In this document: positions 6,906 through 17,900 of the stretch, piece after piece
How positions within the stretch are numbered: the first letter of the stretch is position 1
How the letters are laid out: each line of letters opens with the position of its first letter
DNA from: Zetaproteobacteria bacterium CG1_02_55_237
GTDB lineage: Bacteria; Pseudomonadota; Zetaproteobacteria; Mariprofundales; Mariprofundaceae
Direction: 5' to 3'
NCBI GenBank assembly: GCA_001871195.1
Contig: MNXA01000009.1
Span: 1-64,000, forward strand
Length of the DNA stretch: 64,000 bases
The notes under the pieces: generated by a model
The model's input: only the letters and a program-made list of their open reading frames with translations
Told to the model about the DNA's origin: nothing
The model's database searches: none
Made by a program: the position numbers and the translations under genes

Positions 6906-9130
6906 ACGATAAGCTCAAGGGCAGTGAAGATCCGAGACTTGCGCAGGCGCTCGAGTATGCCAACACGCTGCTCAGATCGAGCCCGGATGGCATTCTCGCC
7001 GTGGATCTCGACTTGCGGATCACGGAATGGAATCTGCTCATGGAGCAGATGTGCGGCAAGAGCAGGGACCAGGCTATCGGACAGGATCTGGCTGATATCC
7101 CGTTCATGAAGGAAACGGGCGAAGGCGACAGGATCAGGGAAGGCCTCGAAGGGAAAAGCATCGGGCTCAGGGAGGTCGCATACCGCATCCCCGGAGAGGA
7201 TACAGAGCGATTCTTCGAGTCTGTCATGGCGCCATTGCAGGGGCCCGCAGGGCAGATCACGGGCGCCGTGCTGCGCGTGCGCGACATCACAGAGCGCAAG
7301 CGGGTGGAAGAGGAAGAGGCGGTGATCGAAAGCGAGAACAGGCTGAGAGCGGTCCTGGAAACCGTGCAAGCCGGGATCGTCATCATCGATCCCGAGGCAC
7401 ACAGGATTGTCGACGTAAATCCCTTTGCCGCCCGCATGTTCGGGGCGCCGAAGGAGAGCATTATCGGTGCGGAATGTCACAAGTTCATCTGCCCGGCGGA
7501 AAGGAATCAATGCCCCATCACCGACCTTGATCAGACCATCGATCACTCGGAACGGGCGATGCTGACAGCTACCGGCGAAAGGCGCGAGATCATCAAGACC
7601 GTGACCAAAATTCAGATGGGCGGCCGACCGCACCTCCTTGAAAGTTTCATTGACAGCACCGAACGCAAGCAGTCGGCAGGAAAAATCCAGAATTTGAACC
7701 AGGCACTGGAAGAAAAGGTGCGGCAACTACTGGAAACCCGGGAAAAACTGGAACAGCACCGCGCACACCTGGAACAGGAGGTGGCCCGGCAGACTGCGGG
7801 CCTGACGGAAGCACAGCGCATCGCCCATCTCGGCAACTGGGAATGGGATATCACGAATGACACGCTGAGCTGGTCAGATGAAATCTACCGCATCTTCGGC
7901 CTCGAGCCACAGCAGTTCGACGCGAACTACGAGGCCTTCCTGAGCGCGGTGCATCCGGAAGACCGTCAGTTGCTGGAGGACAGCCTGCGCGAGGCTTTGG
8001 CGCGGCAGCCCACATACAGCATAGAGCACCGCATCCTGCAGCCGGATGGCACGCTACGCCATGTGCATGAGCAGGCCGAGGTCATCCGGGGGAAAGACGG
8101 TCAGCCCATCAGCATGCTGGGAACGGTTCTGGATATCACCGAGCGCAAGCAAGCGGAGCAGGCATTGCATGACAGCGAGAGCCGCTACCGCAACCTGATC
8201 GAAACCACCCTCGACTGGGTTTGGGAAGTCGACGAAAACGCGGTTTATACCTATGTGAGCCCAAGAGCGTTCGCCATCATCGGTTATCAGCCCGAAGAGC
8301 TGATCGGAAAAACACCTTTCGATCTGATGGCGCCAGAGGAGGCCGAACGGGTTGCGAACCTGTTTGGCCCGCTTATCGCGTCGCAACAACCCATCATAAA
8401 TCTGGAAAACACCTACACCCATAAAGATGGCCATCCAGTCGTGCTTGAAACCAGTGGCACGCCAGTCACAGACACTGATGGAAAATTCTGCGGTTACCGT
8501 GGCATAGATCGCGATATCACCGAGCGCAAGCAAATAGAAACCGAGCTGCGTAAAAGCGAATACGCCTATCGTACGTTGTCGCAGAACCTGCCCTGCATGG
8601 TCTACCGGGTGCATCTCCTCAAGAGCGGGCGTATGCAGTTTTATAACGACATGCCCGTTCAAATCACAGGCTACGGAGCGGATGAACTGACAACCGGCGA
8701 GGTATGCTCGATCGAGCCGCTGATCCTGGACGAGGACCGCTCCGGCGTAATGGCGGAGGTCAGGAGCGCGATTGCAGGGAAACGCGCCTTCGTAGTGGAG
8801 TACCGTCTGAGGCACAAGGACGGCGGCATACGCTGGCTGGCAGAACATGGTATGCCTGTTTACGAAACGGACGGTACACCACTTTATATCGATGGCGTGA
8901 TCTTTGATATCACGGAGCAGAAGCAGGCCGAAACCAAGCTCAAGCTGTTTCGAAGCCTTCTCGACAACTCCAGCGATGCGATTGAAGTGATGGATCCTGT
9001 CACCCTGCGCCTTCAGGACATAAACGAAACAGAATGCCGCAACTTGGGCTACAACCGGGAAGAACTACTGTCCATGAAGGTAACGGACATCGACGTGGGA
9101 TTTACTGCGGACCAGGTGAAAAAGATCTAG
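6902..9130 (+). CDS. Multi-PAS sensor part of a diguanylate cyclase, ended by an in-frame amber codon
   Basis: The frame encodes 742 residues made almost wholly of PAS repeats: about 17-132, 145-255, 305-415, 424-545, 551-675, and a sixth from 680 that is cut off by TAG at 9128-9130. A coiled coil spans 260-300. Most PAS units end in the DITERK linker. The second PAS has Cys192, Cys197 and Cys204 with His193, a pattern seen in other PAS proteins that may bind metal or haem (inference). The codons after the TAG continue the same PAS domain in the same frame and lead into a GGDEF domain ending at 9850. The whole gene was therefore one protein of about 982 residues. Alone, this part is a sensor without output. 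Confidence 0.8.
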   Translation: MNDKLKGSEDPRLAQALEYANTLLRSSPDGILAVDLDLRITEWNLLMEQMCGKSRDQAIGQDLADIPFMKETGEGDRIREGLEGKSIGLREVAYRIPGEDTERFFESVMAPLQGPAGQITGAVLRVRDITERKRVEEEEAVIESENRLRAVLETVQAGIVIIDPEAHRIVDVNPFAARMFGAPKESIIGAECHKFICPAERNQCPITDLDQTIDHSERAMLTATGERREIIKTVTKIQMGGRPHLLESFIDSTERKQSAGKIQNLNQALEEKVRQLLETREKLEQHRAHLEQEVARQTAGLTEAQRIAHLGNWEWDITNDTLSWSDEIYRIFGLEPQQFDANYEAFLSAVHPEDRQLLEDSLREALARQPTYSIEHRILQPDGTLRHVHEQAEVIRGKDGQPISMLGTVLDITERKQAEQALHDSESRYRNLIETTLDWVWEVDENAVYTYVSPRAFAIIGYQPEELIGKTPFDLMAPEEAERVANLFGPLIASQQPIINLENTYTHKDGHPVVLETSGTPVTDTDGKFCGYRGIDRDITERKQIETELRKSEYAYRTLSQNLPCMVYRVHLLKSGRMQFYNDMPVQITGYGADELTTGEVCSIEPLILDEDRSGVMAEVRSAIAGKRAFVVEYRLRHKDGGIRWLAEHGMPVYETDGTPLYIDGVIFDITEQKQAETKLKLFRSLLDNSSDAIEVMDPVTLRLQDINETECRNLGYNREELLSMKVTDIDVGFTADQVKKI

Positions 9131-9154
9131 GCACAGATTCTGGAACATGGAGAG

Positions 9155-9850
9155 GTGCGATTCGAAAGTGTGCATCGACGCAAGGACGATACTACCTTCC
9201 CGATAGAAGTCAGTTCGAAACTGCTCGAACTCGACAAACCCTATTTGCTGAGCATCGTGCGCGACATCACCGAGCGCAAGCGCGCCGAGGCGGAACTACA
9301 GATATTGCAGGAACAACTGCGCGAACAAGTTCTGCACGACCCGCTGACAGGTCTCTACAATCGGCGCTATCTCGACGAAACGATAAAACGCGAACTGACC
9401 CGTGCGGAGCGTAACAAGCAGCCGGTCGGGATCGTGATGTGCGACCTCGATCATTTCAAGCTCGTCAACGACACACATGGCCATTTGGCTGGCGACGAAG
9501 TATTGCGGGTGTTTGCCGAACTGTTGAAAAAACATGCTCGCGGCAGCGATATCGTTTGTCGCTTTGGCGGCGAGGAGTTTGTGATGTTTCTTCCGGAGAT
9601 GTCACCTGCTGTTGCGTATCAACGCGCCGAGCTCTTGCGTATGGAACTTGCGAAGAAGCGGATAACGCTGGGAGCAACCGTTATACAAGTGACCGCGTCC
9701 TTCGGTGTGGCGGCCTTCCCGGAGAATGGCGAGACGATGGATAGTTTGATCCGTGCTGTGGATGCAGCGATGTATCAGGCCAAGGAGGAAGGTCGCGATC
9801 GCATCGTGGTTTCATCGGTGCGCGCTGCAGATGGTTCAGCACCCACGTGA
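9155..9850 (+). CDS. GGDEF diguanylate cyclase, downstream part of the interrupted gene
   Basis: In the frame of the preceding gene, this stretch completes the last PAS (DITERKRAEAE) and then encodes a full GGDEF domain. Its features are HDPLTGLYNRRYLDE, the metal and substrate motif DLDHFKLVNDTHGHLAGD, active site GGEEF, and an RGSD five residues before it, which is the product-inhibition I-site (RxxD). The catalytic domain looks intact. Translation after the amber would need readthrough or a restart at GTG 9155, whose nearest purine run (GGAGAG) touches the start codon and is badly spaced. Expression is therefore doubtful. If made, it would synthesise c-di-GMP without its sensor. Confidence 0.75.
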   Translation: MRFESVHRRKDDTTFPIEVSSKLLELDKPYLLSIVRDITERKRAEAELQILQEQLREQVLHDPLTGLYNRRYLDETIKRELTRAERNKQPVGIVMCDLDHFKLVNDTHGHLAGDEVLRVFAELLKKHARGSDIVCRFGGEEFVMFLPEMSPAVAYQRAELLRMELAKKRITLGATVIQVTASFGVAAFPENGETMDSLIRAVDAAMYQAKEEGRDRIVVSSVRAADGSAPT

Positions 9851-10112
9851 AGGAGTAGTCCGGTAGATATATGGTGGAAATAAGAAGACTCATCCACAGT
9901 TCATTGGGGCCTTCCGGCATCAGATTGTCGATAAAGGTTGCTTCACCAAAGATCGATGAGAGCAGGAATGTTTCGAGCATTCAGAAATCCAGCACCAATA
10001 TACAGACACATAAGAACGTTGATGTTTGAACGTCCGAAAGTGGCCGCAAATCGTCATTTGGCTTTCGTAATCGGGTAAGCATTTACCGGAGCAGGCGTTA
10101 TGCTTCGCGGCG
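9851..10112. other. Intergenic region, nothing recognised
   Basis: Some 260 bases lie between the cyclase and hrpA. I see no gene with a credible start, no tRNA and no strong terminator. Promoter elements for hrpA presumably lie in the right half. Confidence 0.3.
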
Positions 10113-13100
10113 ATGGAATCAGAGGCAGATAAACAGCAGATCAACAGCGGTGATGCGAAGACGGAACTCGAGCAGCTAAAAGATAAGCTCGGCGAATGCA
10201 TGCTGCGCGACCGAATGCAGTTGAAGAAGCGGCTGCAAGGCCTGTTGCGTCGGGCCAAACAGGACCTGCCTGTCGATCGCTCATTGGGCGAGGTGCGCAG
10301 GCAGATTGAGCAATCCATCGCCATCGTCGCGGCCAGACAGTGTGCCCTGCCCAAGATTGAATACCCCGCATCCCTGCCTGTATCCGAACAGCGCCAGCGC
10401 ATTGCCGAAGCCATCAGAGAACACCCTGTGGTGATCGTTGCCGGTGAAACCGGCTCGGGGAAAACCACACAGCTACCGAAAATCTGTCTGGAGCTCGGGC
10501 GCGGCCTGTACGGACTGATCGGCCATACCCAGCCGCGCCGCATCGCTGCACGCAGCGTGGCAAGCCGCATTGCCCAGGAACTGGGCGGAGTGATCGGCGA
10601 TGTAGTCGGTTTCAAGGTGCGCTTCTCCGACCAGACCAAACGCGAGGGCAGTATCAAGCTGATGACCGACGGCATACTGCTGGCGGAAATCCGCTCCGAT
10701 CCGGAGCTTCTGTCCTACGACACCATCATCGTGGACGAGGCGCACGAGCGCAGCCTGAACATCGATTTCCTGCTCGGTTACCTCAAGCGCCTCATGCCCC
10801 GCCGCCCCGACCTGAAGATCATCATCACCTCGGCCACCATCAACACCGAAGCCTTCTCCCGCTTTTTCGGCGATGCGCCGGTCATCGAGGTCTCCGGGCG
10901 CAGCCATCCGGTGGAAATCATTTATGACCCGCTGAAAGGCGACGAGGATGATCAGGACCGCGACCTGCCGGAGGCCATCGTGCATGCGGTGGAGAAGCTC
11001 GACAGCATCGATGCCAGCGGCGACACGCTGGTCTTTCTGCCCGGCGAGCGCGAAATCCGCGAGGCAGCCGATGCACTGCATCATCACAGCCTACCGCACA
11101 CGGAGATCATCCCCCTGTTCTCCCGCCTCTCCATCGCCGAGCAGGACAAGGTATTCCAGCCGCATAAGGGGCGGCGCATCGTGCTGGCCACCAATGTAGC
11201 TGAAACCTCGCTCACCGTGCCGGGCATCCGCTTTGTGGTCGATTCAGGACTCGCACGCATCAGCCGCTACTCCCCGCGCACCAAGGTGCAACGCCTGCCC
11301 ATCGAGCCGATCTCGCAGGCCAGCGCCAGACAGCGCGCCGGACGATGCGGGCGTATCGCAGCCGGCACCTGCATCCGCCTGTATGCCGGGGATGATTTTA
11401 CCAAGCGCCCGGCGCAGACCGATCCGGAGATTCTGCGCACCAATCTGGCCAGCGTGATTTTACAAATGGCCAGCCTCGGCCTCGGTGATGTGGCTGCATT
11501 CCCGTTTATGGATGGCCCGGATTCCCGCGCTATAAGCGACGGCTATCGCCTGCTGGCCGAGCTCGGGGCTGTGGATGATGAAAAGCGGCTGACCGCGACC
11601 GGACGCAAGCTGGCCCACATGTCGCTGGATCCGCGCCTGGCACGCATGCTGATCGAGGCCGATGGCAAACGCTCCCTGCACGAGGTGCTGATCATCGTGG
11701 CAGCCCTTTCGGTGCAGGACCCGCGATTGCGTCCGGCCGAGGAGAGGCAGCAGGCCGACCAGAAACAGGCTCTGTTCAATGATGAGACCTCCGACTTTCT
11801 CACCTGGCTGAAGCTGTGGAACTGGTACCACGAACAGTCCCAGCATCTGTCCCGCGCCAAGCTGCGCAAGCTCTGCCACGATCACTTCTTGTCCTACGTG
11901 CGGCTGCGCGAGTGGCACGACCTGCACGGCCAGCTTCTGGCGCAGGCGCGTGAGCTGGGCATGCAGCCGAACCGGAAACCGGCCAGCAGCGACGACATCC
12001 ATCAGGCGCTGCTCGCTGGCCTGCTGAGCCATGTCGGCATGCAGGGCGAAGACAAGCAGTATCTCGGGGCGCGCGGCTTGAAGTTCGCCCTCTTCCCCGG
12101 CTCTTCCCTGCGCAGGAAACAGCCCAAGTGGCTGATGGCTGCCGAACTGGTCGAAACCTCGCGCCTCTTTGCCCGCACAGTGGCTGCCATCGATCCGGTC
12201 TGGCTGGAGGCACAGGCCGCCCACCTGATCAAGCGCGACTATGGCGAAGCTGTCTGGTCGGTAAAGCAGGCCCGGGTAATGGTCGGTGAGCGAATCACCC
12301 TGTTCGGACTCCCTGTTGCCGCGCGCAAGGCGCATTACGGGCCGATTAATCCGGTTGCATCGCGCGAGCTGTTCATTCGCCATGCACTGGTGCAGGGCGA
12401 ATACAAGACCTCCGGCCGCTTCGCCGCGCACAACAAGGGGCTGGTCGGCGACATTGAAGCGCAGGAGATCAAGTCGAGACGGCACGATCTGTTAATCAGT
12501 GAAGAGGAGCGTTTTGCCCTGTTCGATGCACTGATTCCCGAGGGTATCTACTCCGGCCAACTGTTTGAGCAGTGGCGTAAGGATGCAGAGGCAAGGGAAC
12601 CGAAACTGCTCTATCTCAGCCGTGAACAACTACTGCGCGGCGACAAGGCGCATAGCACCCGTGATTACCCTGACTTCTGGGAGAAGGCCGGCCTGAAACT
12701 GAAGCTGCGCTACCGCTTCGATACCACCCATCATGCCGATGGCGTGAGCCTGCTGGTGCCACGGCTTGCACTCGGCCAGCTGGAGGCTGCCGATTTCGAC
12801 TGGCTGGTGCCGGGCATGCTCAAGGAAAAGCTGACGCTGCTCATCAAGGGCTTGCCTAAACCCTTACGCGTGCACTTCGTACCCGCCCCCGCCTTTGCCG
12901 AGAGCGCCATGCAGGCCATGACATTCGGCAAGGGGCATCTTCTGCTGGCTTTTTCCAGAGAACTCAAACGCATGACCGGTGTGGATGTGCCACTGATGCA
13001 GTGGCAGACCCTGCAACTTCCCGCACATTTACAGATGAGTTTTCGTATCCTGGGGGACGACGGCAGGACACTGGCCGAGGATACCGATCTCGGCTTGCTC

Positions 13101-14021
13101 AAGATGCGCTTTGCCCAAGCGGACAACAGCATTGCCGGGGCAGAGGATGCATCGATTGAGCGGAGCGGCATGCGTAATTGGGATTTTGGCACCCTGCCGG
13201 AAAGCGTGGTCATCCGCCGTGGCAGGCTGCAATTACAGGCATGGCCGACCCTGATTGATGAGGGCGACAGCGTGGCGCTGCGCCTGCTTGAGAACAGGTT
13301 TGAATCCATTGCGGCCATGCGCGCAGGCATCTGCCGCCTGTTCATGCTGGCCATGCATCAGCAGATGGACGTGCTGAACAAGGATATGCCGGGGTTGAAA
13401 GAGCTGATGCTCTACTACGCCACGCTGGGCGATCCGAAGAGGCTCAAGGAAGAGCTGATCCGGGCAGCATTCATGCAGCAGTTTCTTGCCGATGGCCTGC
13501 CCCGCGAGCAGCAGGAGTTCGAAAACAGCCTGAATGCCGGGCGTGCAGGGCTGGTGACAACCGCGCATAAGCTGAGTCGCGGTATGTCTGAAGCCATCAA
13601 GGCCTTCGTGACGCTGCAACAGGAACTGGATGCCTCGCGTGCCGCAGCCCTCAAACCCGTGGTGGGCGATATCCGCAGCCAGATGACACGACTGTTCGAG
13701 CAGGGCTTCATGGTCCGCACACAGGCTTGCTGGCTGCAGCAATATCCACGCTACATCGAGGCGGCACGCCTTCGCCTGCAAAAAGCCGGCCGCAATATCG
13801 TGCAGGACCAGCGCCAACAGGCCGATGTGCAGCGCCTGTGGGACGCCTATATCAGCAGGCGCAATGACCTGGCCCAAAAGGGCATTGTGCAGCCGGAACT
13901 GGAATCCTTCCGCTGGCAGATCGAGGAGCTGCGCGTGGCTCTCTTCGCCCAGACCTTAAAATCTGCCGAGCCCGTTTCCGTGCAACGCCTGCAACGGCGC
14001 TGGGAGGAGCTGCAATTCTAG
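10113..14021 (+). CDS. hrpA: ATP-dependent RNA helicase HrpA (DEAH box)
   Basis: The protein has 1302 residues, the usual length for HrpA (E. coli 1300). Motifs in order: Walker A GETGSGKTTQ 111-120, TQPRRIAA 139-146, DEAH 208-211, SAT 240-242, then the second RecA domain ending with QRAGRCGR near 408. After it come the winged-helix/ratchet (HA2) and OB-fold domains and the long C-terminal DUF3418 region that marks HrpA rather than HrpB. HrpA unwinds RNA and rescues collided ribosomes in E. coli. The ribosome binding site is weak. It converges on the minus-strand radical SAM gene with only 28 bases between them. Confidence 0.95.
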   Translation: MESEADKQQINSGDAKTELEQLKDKLGECMLRDRMQLKKRLQGLLRRAKQDLPVDRSLGEVRRQIEQSIAIVAARQCALPKIEYPASLPVSEQRQRIAEAIREHPVVIVAGETGSGKTTQLPKICLELGRGLYGLIGHTQPRRIAARSVASRIAQELGGVIGDVVGFKVRFSDQTKREGSIKLMTDGILLAEIRSDPELLSYDTIIVDEAHERSLNIDFLLGYLKRLMPRRPDLKIIITSATINTEAFSRFFGDAPVIEVSGRSHPVEIIYDPLKGDEDDQDRDLPEAIVHAVEKLDSIDASGDTLVFLPGEREIREAADALHHHSLPHTEIIPLFSRLSIAEQDKVFQPHKGRRIVLATNVAETSLTVPGIRFVVDSGLARISRYSPRTKVQRLPIEPISQASARQRAGRCGRIAAGTCIRLYAGDDFTKRPAQTDPEILRTNLASVILQMASLGLGDVAAFPFMDGPDSRAISDGYRLLAELGAVDDEKRLTATGRKLAHMSLDPRLARMLIEADGKRSLHEVLIIVAALSVQDPRLRPAEERQQADQKQALFNDETSDFLTWLKLWNWYHEQSQHLSRAKLRKLCHDHFLSYVRLREWHDLHGQLLAQARELGMQPNRKPASSDDIHQALLAGLLSHVGMQGEDKQYLGARGLKFALFPGSSLRRKQPKWLMAAELVETSRLFARTVAAIDPVWLEAQAAHLIKRDYGEAVWSVKQARVMVGERITLFGLPVAARKAHYGPINPVASRELFIRHALVQGEYKTSGRFAAHNKGLVGDIEAQEIKSRRHDLLISEEERFALFDALIPEGIYSGQLFEQWRKDAEAREPKLLYLSREQLLRGDKAHSTRDYPDFWEKAGLKLKLRYRFDTTHHADGVSLLVPRLALGQLEAADFDWLVPGMLKEKLTLLIKGLPKPLRVHFVPAPAFAESAMQAMTFGKGHLLLAFSRELKRMTGVDVPLMQWQTLQLPAHLQMSFRILGDDGRTLAEDTDLGLLKMRFAQADNSIAGAEDASIERSGMRNWDFGTLPESVVIRRGRLQLQAWPTLIDEGDSVALRLLENRFESIAAMRAGICRLFMLAMHQQMDVLNKDMPGLKELMLYYATLGDPKRLKEELIRAAFMQQFLADGLPREQQEFENSLNAGRAGLVTTAHKLSRGMSEAIKAFVTLQQELDASRAAALKPVVGDIRSQMTRLFEQGFMVRTQACWLQQYPRYIEAARLRLQKAGRNIVQDQRQQADVQRLWDAYISRRNDLAQKGIVQPELESFRWQIEELRVALFAQTLKSAEPVSVQRLQRRWEELQF

Positions 14022-14034
14022 GCTCGAAAGAGCC
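14021..14034. terminator. Possible bidirectional terminator hairpin
   Basis: GGCTC-GAAA-GAGCC forms a 5-bp stem with a stable GAAA tetraloop right after the hrpA stop, between two convergent genes. The T-run is poor (GTTTAG), so termination strength is doubtful. Confidence 0.35.
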
Positions 14035-14049
14035 GTTTAGCCGAACAGA

Positions 14050-14913
14050 TTAAAGGCTTAAGCGAGCGCTGATGCCCAGAGATTCGATGCGCGTGCAGAT
14101 AGACTGCATCCATGCATCAGGAAGTTTGGAGAGGTGTATGGCCTCGGCTTGCAACGAGGGTCGCGCCAGGCCATAGAGCAGCACGCCTTCGAGCCTGATG
14201 CCGCGCGATTTTGCCTCGTTCAGAAAATCGAGATAGGCGGCGATCTCCTCTTCCGCCGGTTCCTTAGCGTCCCAGGCGAACATGCAGGTCTGAATCCATG
14301 TCGGGCAAAGACCTGCGACCGCTTCCAGCTGTTGCATCTGGCGCTCTACAGTCAGGTTCACACCGTTGATGCGTGCTATCGCATCATCCGTACCGGCATC
14401 CAGCTTGAACCACACCTGCCCGCGATGCTTTGCCATCAGATCAAGCCCGCGCTTCACCTCAGGACGATGCACATAGGAACCATTGGTGATCAGCACGATA
14501 TTGATCCGGTCCAGCAACTCGGCCTGCCGCAGGCGCGATACGATGCACGCCACCACCTGCTCGAACTGCCGACTGCTCGTTGGTTCGCCATTGCCCGAGA
14601 TGGCCACATCGGCAATCGTTCGGCAATCTTCCGGAACGTGTTCCTGCATGAAGTCGCCATGCGTCAGAACATGAATAAAAGACTCCAACTCACTGTTTAA
14701 TTGGAATATATCAACTTCCGGAGCGCTGCCGCGCACAAGCTGGGGTACCTGACAATAAGCACAATGCCAGTTGCAGGCATTGTTCGGATTCAGGTTCACC
14801 CCAACCGATACCCCACCGGCACGACGCGACACCACGGGATAGACATAGGTCATACCCGCCGCGTCGCGGTCGTGGTTGGAGGTGCTCAACATGGCCTGCT
14901 TGCTATCGGACAT
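14050..14913 (-). CDS. Radical SAM protein
   Basis: From ATG 14913 the product has 287 residues. The iron-sulphur/SAM motif CxxxCxxC is Cys47, Cys51 and Cys54 (ACNWHCAYC). SAM-binding strands with SGNGEPT and VLITNGS follow, and there is no extra iron-sulphur domain. The layout resembles small radical SAM proteins related to the pyruvate-formate-lyase-activase/wybutosine group, but I cannot name a substrate. A start 37 codons further upstream is possible, but that stretch has no fold-like sequence and would run across the presumed mfd promoter. It is divergent from mfd. Confidence 0.75.
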   Translation of the reverse strand: MSDSKQAMLSTSNHDRDAAGMTYVYPVVSRRAGGVSVGVNLNPNNACNWHCAYCQVPQLVRGSAPEVDIFQLNSELESFIHVLTHGDFMQEHVPEDCRTIADVAISGNGEPTSSRQFEQVVACIVSRLRQAELLDRINIVLITNGSYVHRPEVKRGLDLMAKHRGQVWFKLDAGTDDAIARINGVNLTVERQMQQLEAVAGLCPTWIQTCMFAWDAKEPAEEEIAAYLDFLNEAKSRGIRLEGVLLYGLARPSLQAEAIHLSKLPDAWMQSICTRIESLGISARLSL

Positions 14914-14983
14914 ACTGCCAAGCCTAGGGATTCTCTGAGAAACTATACATAGGTCGCGTTGCTGTGAGAGAGAGGGATTGCGT

Positions 14984-17900
14984 ATGGCTGGGAAATGTCC
15001 TTTGCGGCATGATTCGCCGCCCATGCAATCACCTGTGCAATCAAACCCTCCCGGACTGGCATTTCAACTGGCTGCGCTTGCCCGCACAGGCGGGCTGCAT
15101 GTCTATATCTGCGAGGATCTGCGCAGCTATCGTCTGCTCTCCGAAGAGTTGTCTTTTTTTCTGCAGGATGAACCACAGCTTCTCTGGCGCTTTCCGGCCT
15201 GGGAGGTGCTGCCCTACGATCGGGTCAGCCCGCATCACGCCATTGTCGGTGAGCGTTTCTCCACCCTCGCCCGCCTGTTGCGCGATAGGCCATCGCAAGG
15301 CTTGCTGCTCACCGCCCTGCCCGCCTGGCTGCAACGCATCGCCCCTCCCGCTTCGGTGGCAGCGCATGTCTGGCAACTAAAGACCGGTGATACGCTGGAT
15401 ATCACCCTGCTCAAGGATCGGCTGTCGCTGGCCGGTATGCAGAGCACTGAACGCGTACTCGATCGTGGCGAATTTGCGGCAAGAGGCGGCATCCTCGATG
15501 TGTGGCCTGCCACTGAGGATCAGCCGCTGCGGCTGGATATGTTCGGCGATACCGTTGATTCCATCCGGCGTTTCGATGTGGAAACCCAACGTTCGGGCGA
15601 ATTGCTGGATCACTTCATCTCCGTACCGGTACGCGAGGTGATTCTTGATGATACAGGCAAGCAAACCTTTGCCGCCGCCTTCAGGGCGCGCTTCCCGCAT
15701 CTGCGCAAGCATCCGATGCTGACTTCAGCCGAAGCCGGGCGGCCGCATCCGGGCATCGAATCCCTGCTGCCGCTGGCCTATGAACAAACCGCCCGACTGG
15801 CCGATTATCTGCCGTCTGCAGCGAAGGTAATCGCAACTGCAGATGTCGAGGCAGCACGCCTCGGCTTTGCCGCACAGGTGCGCAACCAGTTCGATATGGT
15901 CCGTACCAGTACCGAGCCGCTGATAAGTCCGCAGGAATTGTTTGCGGTGGAAACGCCGATTCATGCGAATGGATTGCCACAGAGTGTTGGGATACTACCC
16001 CCGCCATCCCTGTCCGATTTCCAGCAGGAAAGACAGCCGCTGCATGCCATGCATCGCGCCCTGGCCGAATCTATGGATGCAGGCTGGCGGCTGTTGCTGG
16101 TGGCGCATGGGCCGGGACAGCAGGAACGTATGCTGGAGACCTGCGCAGGACTGCCGGGTGCCGATAAAGCCATGCATTGCCGCGGGCTGTTTGACCTTCC
16201 GGCCAAGGGCATCGCAGCCTGCATCGGCTTTCTTGATCAGGGCCTGCTGCTCGAAAAGGAAAAGATTGTCCTGCTGACCGGCCGTGAGTTGCTCGGCCAA
16301 CGCCTGCCGCGCAAGCGCGGGCGCAGCGCAGCTCTGGTGCGCGCCAACGTCTTTTCCTCGCTGCAGGAGCTGAATACCGGTGATGCCGTGGTACACGAAG
16401 ATCATGGTGTGGGTCGCTACAAGGGCTTAATAAGCCTGCCATCCGGTGATATCGATGCCGACTTCCTGCACATCGAATACGACGGCGCCAGCATCTATGT
16501 GCCGGTGGAGGACCTCGACCGGCTGCATCGCTACACAGGTGAAGATAACCCGGCACTCAACAGGCTCGGTTCGGATAAATGGAAACGCACCCGCCAGCGT
16601 GTCGAGCGCGACCTGCTGGAAATGGCGCATGAACTGATTGATACCGAGGCTGCACGCAAACAGGTGAAGCGTCCGCCCTGCCTGCTCAGCGGCGAGGCTG
16701 CGGGCGACTACGACGAATTTGCCGCCCTTTTCCCCTTTGAGGAAACCGATGACCAGGTGGAGGCCATTGACGCGGTCCTGCGCGATCTGGCGGCCGATAC
16801 ACCGATGGATCGCGTGGTATGCGGCGATGTCGGGTTTGGTAAAACCGAGGTAGCCATGCGTGCCGCCTTCTGTGTGGCGCGCTGCGGGCGACAGGTGGCC
16901 ATCATGGCGCCGACCACAGTGCTGGCCAATCAACATTTTGCCAATTTCGTCGAGCGTTTTTCAGGTTCAGGCTTCGGCATCGAAATGATGACCCGCTTGC
17001 AGGGCAAGAAGGAAGCCGAGCGCATCACGCGCGAGCTGAAGAACGGCAAAACCCGCATTATCATCGGCACGCATCGCCTGCTTTCCGAAACCTTTGAATT
17101 CGCCGATCTCGGTCTGGTGATTGTCGATGAGGAGCAGCGTTTCGGGGTAAAGCACAAGGAAAAACTCAAGGCTCTGCATGCTGCCTGCGATCTTTTGACC
17201 CTCACCGCCACACCGATTCCACGCACCTTGCACCAGACCCTCTCCGGCCTGCGCAGTGTGTCCATCATCAGCACGCCGCCTGCCGAGCGCGAACCGATTC
17301 GCACCATGGTGAGCAGCTTCGATCCGCATCTGGCCAACGAGGCAATTCGCCGCGAGATGTATCGTGGCGGACAGGTGTATTACCTGCACAACCATGTGAA
17401 GAGCATCGACCGCATTGCCGCCCGCCTGCGTGAGGAGGTTCCCGAGGCCGAGATTGGCATTGCCCATGGTCAGATGAGCCCGACGGAACTGGATCGGCAG
17501 ATGATGCATTTCTATGAAGGCCGCCTGCATGTGCTGGTATGCACAACGATTATCGAATCGGGTCTGGATGTGCCCAATGCCAATACACTGATTGTCGAGC
17601 GCGCCGATATGCTGGGCTTGGCCCAGCTACACCAGATTCGCGGCCGTGTCGGGCGCAGTCATCATCAGGCCTATGCCTATCTGTTCACCCCCGATGCCCG
17701 TGCCATGACCGCCGATGCCCGCGAACGCCTGCAAGCCATCGCCCAGCATACCGAGCTTGGCGCAGGCTTTATGCTGGCCCGCCACGACATGGAAATACGC
17801 GGCGCCGGCAATCTTCTGGGCGAACAGCAATCCGGCCAGATCGAAGCCATCGGTCTTGATCTCTATCTCGATATGCTGTCGCGCGCGGTGGCCGAATCGC

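Noticed and set aside
10141-13877. Long minus-strand open frames over hrpA
   Set aside because: These are shadows of a GC-rich, strongly coding plus-strand gene; none has a family pattern.
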